From Candidatus Aerophobota bacterium (lineage in GTDB: Bacteria; Aerophobota; Aerophobia; Aerophobales; JAGGXI01), in assembly GCA_021163155.1 (NCBI GenBank), contig JAGGXI010000065.1, positions 1-26,701 of the forward strand: a stretch of 26,701 nucleotides of DNA. The letters run 5' to 3'. Below, piece by piece: positions 24,625 through 26,701 of the stretch. Position numbers and translations under genes: made by a program. How positions within the stretch are numbered: the stretch's first letter is position 1; every line of letters starts with the position of its first letter. The notes beneath the pieces were generated by a model that was not told the DNA's origin, searched no databases, and saw only the letters and a list, made by a program, of their open reading frames with translations.

Positions 24625-25803
24625 CTAACTTTCCTTTTTAAAAAATTCTTTTATTTTATCCACCACATAATCCTGCATTTTATGAGTCAATTCAGGATAA
24701 ACAGGCAAAGATAAAATCTCCTCTGAAATTTTTTCAGCTACAGGAAAATCTCCTCTTTTATATCCTAAATATTGGAAGCACTCTTGAAGATGTAAAGGAA
24801 GAGGATAATAGACAGCTGTTCCAATCTCATTATCTCTTAAAAAATTCTGCAGTGCATCCCGCAGACCCCTCTTAACCCTTATGGCATATTGATGATAAAT
24901 ATGCTTCCTCTTTTTAACCGCAAAAGGTAGAATAAGAGGACAGCCGCTATTTTCCTCATCATCTCCCTTAAAAGCCAGCTTTTCTTCTATAAATCTTTTA
25001 TTGTAATATTGAGCATTCTCGCTTCTTTTTTTTGACCACTCATCCAGATATTTTAGCTTTACTCTTAATACAACCGCCTGCAAAGCATCTAATCTACTAT
25101 TATAGCCAACAAAGGAGTGGATATATTTAGATTTTTCTCCATGAGTTCGAAGCATTCTTACTTTATTAGCTAAACTCTCATCATTGGTTACAATCATTCC
25201 TCCATCACCGTATCCACCTAAATTTTTTGAAGGATAAAAAGAAAAACAGCCTAAATCACCTACTGAACCAGCTTTATAACCATTATACTCCGCTCCTATT
25301 GATTGAGCAGCATCTTCAATTATTTTAATCTCATATTTTTTGGCAACATCTACAATAGGGTCCATATCTGCCATTTGTCCAAAAAGATGGATAGGAATAA
25401 TAGCTTTTAGTTTACCATTAATCTGCTTATGACTCTTCTCAATACACCCTAAAAGTCTTTCCGGATTAATATTAAAAGTATCTGGTTTTATATCTACAAA
25501 TAAAATTTTTGCCCTTACATTATGAATCGTCCCTCCAGTGGCAAAAAAAGTAAAGGGAGAAGTAATCACTTTATCTCCATAGCCTACCTCCAGAGCCCTT
25601 AAAGAGAGAAGTAGGGCATCACTACCACTGGCTACACCTATGGCAAATTTAGTCCTTGAGTAAGAGGCAATTCTTTTCTCCAAATCCTCAACATCGGGAC
25701 CAAGAATAAAACGCTGATGTTCTACAACTTCTGTAAGAGAAGAATTAATCTCATCCTTTATATTTTTATACTGTGCTTTCAAATCAAGTAAAGGAACTTG
25801 CAT
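24625..25803 (-). CDS. DegT/DnrJ/EryC1/StrS family sugar aminotransferase
   Basis: The protein has 392 residues from ATG 25803 (GGAG-rich ribosome-binding site). A TTG eight codons upstream is less likely and lies in the repeat-derived leader. VPLLDLKAQY opens the family fold. GSDALLLSL binds the cofactor phosphate, EDAAQS (163-168) stacks and pairs with PLP, and K193 in SFYPSKNLGGYGDGG is the Schiff-base lysine. It aminates a nucleotide keto-sugar; the PSKNLGGYGDGG region is closer to WbpE/FdtB-like enzymes than to ArnB, but substrate is uncertain. The stop is TAG. As first gene after the upstream promoter-like site it probably leads the operon. Confidence 0.9.
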   Translation of the reverse strand: MQVPLLDLKAQYKNIKDEINSSLTEVVEHQRFILGPDVEDLEKRIASYSRTKFAIGVASGSDALLLSLRALEVGYGDKVITSPFTFFATGGTIHNVRAKILFVDIKPDTFNINPERLLGCIEKSHKQINGKLKAIIPIHLFGQMADMDPIVDVAKKYEIKIIEDAAQSIGAEYNGYKAGSVGDLGCFSFYPSKNLGGYGDGGMIVTNDESLANKVRMLRTHGEKSKYIHSFVGYNSRLDALQAVVLRVKLKYLDEWSKKRSENAQYYNKRFIEEKLAFKGDDEENSGCPLILPFAVKKRKHIYHQYAIRVKRGLRDALQNFLRDNEIGTAVYYPLPLHLQECFQYLGYKRGDFPVAEKISEEILSLPVYPELTHKMQDYVVDKIKEFFKKES

Positions 25804-25824
25804 TTTTTTCTCCCTCTCCTTTGT

Positions 25825-25839
25825 CAACCAACTTTTGCA
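25825..25839 (+). repeat. Fifteen-base inverted partner of the flanking repeat's inner end
   Basis: CAACCAACTTTTGCA is complementary to TGCAAAAGTTGGTTG at 26099-26113 and close to CAACTAACTTTTGCA at 26506-26520. It may mark an end of the flanking element. Confidence 0.6.
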
Positions 25840-25883
25840 GGAAACTCATCTTATTAGATTTTTATAATATCTTACAATCCGTA

Positions 25884-26106
25884 ATATTTGTATTAATAAC
25901 GATCTATGTAAAGAACAGAAAAATTAATTTCAAAATCACAAATATCACATTTAAGCTGTAGTTATCCTTGCACTATCAAGATTGATCGGTAAAGTAAGGT
26001 AGCCGCAACCTTTACCCCGTTAGATAGTAGTAACATCTAATGGGGTTTAGGTTGCGCTGTTTTACGCAGGCTAAAGCCTGCGGCTACCATTTTTTTCGTG
26101 CAAAAG
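25884..26106 (+). repeat. Locus-flanking long repeat, middle copy with nested palindrome
   Basis: Bases 25884-26000 are an exact reverse complement of 26585-26701 (117 bp). Bases 25940-26106 match 1-132 directly except in the first hairpin: here 38 bases (26011-26048) replace three. The inserted piece is itself a palindrome, ACCCCGTTAGAT (26014-26025) with ATCTAATGGGGT (26035-26046) and a 9-base loop, one position being a G-T pair. A GCAGGCT hairpin (26066-26081) with GGCTACC and seven T follows. A TTTACA/AATATT pair on the minus strand (about 25884-25913) might also be a weak promoter. Confidence 0.93.
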
Positions 26107-26131
26107 TTGGTTGTCAACTTCTGTTTTTTAT

Positions 26132-26160
26132 AATATATCGGTTTTTTAGAAAATAGTCAA
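26132..26160 (-). promoter_or_regulatory. Candidate sigma-70 promoter for the cluster
   Basis: On the minus strand TTGACT (26160-26155) is followed after 17 bases by TATATT (26137-26132), each one mismatch from consensus. It points left toward the DegT gene. A transcript starting near 26125 would carry a leader of about 320 nt that includes the nested palindromes. The TTGACT belongs to the third copy of the interspersed repeat. Confidence 0.45.
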
Positions 26161-26205
26161 GCATATCTCGGGACTTTTCCCCTCGATAACCATATAAATT
26201 CCAAG
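26155..26205 (-). repeat. TTGACT-ended interspersed repeat, copy 3
   Basis: The minus strand reads TTTATATGG, TATCGAGGGG, GTCCCGAGAT and then CTTGACT, as in copy 1. The left part after TTTATATGG has diverged. Confidence 0.6.
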
Positions 26206-26460
26206 TAAATGGGTTGATGGGTTGATGGGATAAAACTTTTTAGTACTATTTCTTGTAGTTCCTTCATCTTTTCTCTTACTCCCCATTTCCTTATTTCCCT
26301 CATTTACTTATTTACTTATTTACTTATTTTTCTTATTTTTCTTATTTCCCTTATTTACTTATTTACTTATTTTTCTTATTTACTTATTTACTTATTTCCC
26401 TTCTGCTCATCTACTCATTCACCCAGCAAGTAAATGGGATGATGGATGCGTTATGTTGAC
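26206..26460 (+). repeat. Octamer array region (TTTACTTA / TTTTTCTTA)
   Basis: Tandem TTTACTTA and TTTTTCTTA-like units run from 26286 to 26400. They are bracketed by AAGTAAATGGG-TGATGG blocks at 26202-26230 and 26429-26446. CTCATCTACTCATTCAC (26406-26422) matches the array at the rmlD end. Bases 26107-26584 contain no gene. Confidence 0.85.
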
Positions 26461-26504
26461 TTAACAGCTAAAATATTATATCCTAAAAGTGCTTAACTTT
26501 GTTA

Positions 26505-26701
26505 TCAACTAACTTTTGCATGAAAAAAATGGTAGCCGCGAGGCTCAGAGCCTGCGTTATTGTGTAATGGTCTTTTTTTGCGCAACCTTACTTTACCGAT
26601 CAATCTTGATAGTGCAAGGATAACTACAGCTTAAATGTGATATTTGTGATTTTGAAATTAATTTTTCTGTTCTTTACATAGATCGTTATTAATACAAATA
26701 T
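26505..26701 (-). repeat. Locus-flanking long repeat, inverted right copy lacking the first hairpin
   Basis: Bases 26585-26701 are the exact reverse complement of 25884-26000. On the minus strand AAGGT then joins directly to TGCGC, so the AACCT hairpin of the other copies is absent. A different 22-base linker and a degenerate GCAGGCT hairpin (26531-26556) follow, then GGCTACC and seven T. The copy runs off the window edge. Confidence 0.9.

Overview
The window is an AT-rich bacterial polysaccharide (O-antigen, capsule or exopolysaccharide) biosynthesis locus of about 25 kb. Essentially every real gene lies on the minus strand, so transcription runs from right (about 26.1 kb) to left. The flippase, chain-length regulator, dTDP-rhamnose genes and signal-peptide proteins point to a cell that builds an envelope glycan. 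The FlgD-like beta tail on the secreted subtilase, the many REP-like palindromes, toxin-antitoxin (TA)-like fragments and short-period repeats recall uncultured candidate-phylum genomes, but I cannot name the lineage. No tRNA, rRNA or CRISPR array was seen.

Read in transcription order, the right part makes activated sugars: a DegT-type aminotransferase, a Trm112-like zinc-ribbon protein, UDP-glucose dehydrogenase, a UDP-glucuronate decarboxylase-like SDR, then (after a 616-bp repeat-filled gap) RmlA, a DUF4258/DUF2283 pair, RmlB, RmlD, a frameshifted small gene and a short RmlC-type epimerase. UDP-xylose (or a 4-keto-pentose derivative) and dTDP-L-rhamnose are the likely precursors. The middle part holds a Wzz-like chain-length protein, a secreted S8 protease, a polyprenyl-phosphate-type GT2, a GT4 and two adjacent radical SAM/SPASM-like enzymes. 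The left part holds two SAM methyltransferases, a hexapeptide acyltransferase, a GT2, an FkbM methyltransferase, a Wzx flippase, a secreted glycosidase-like protein and a YdjM-type membrane hydrolase, ending in a VapC pseudogene with one amber codon. No Wzy polymerase, initiating phosphoglycosyltransferase or ABC exporter was recognised, so those functions must be elsewhere or unrecognised.

The most distinctive signal is in the repeats. A hairpin family (core GCAGGCT-AA-AGCCTGC plus a constant GGCTACC arm) occurs at least ten times between genes. Its stem sequence changes in both arms together while the flank stays constant. A longer repeat carrying it bounds the locus: the direct copies at 1-132 and 25884-26106, and the inverted copy at 26505-26701. 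These three copies hold three different states of the same hairpin: simple, with a second palindrome inserted in its apex, and deleted. Composite units (hairpin, constant spacer, octamer array) lie directly downstream of the uxs-like gene and rmlB, and short-period repeats form the last codons of rmlB and rmlD. A third repeat family, in three copies, ends in a TTGACT box in two of them and may carry a portable promoter. Since both window ends lie inside copies of the same repeat, the window may be a contig that broke at a multicopy element.
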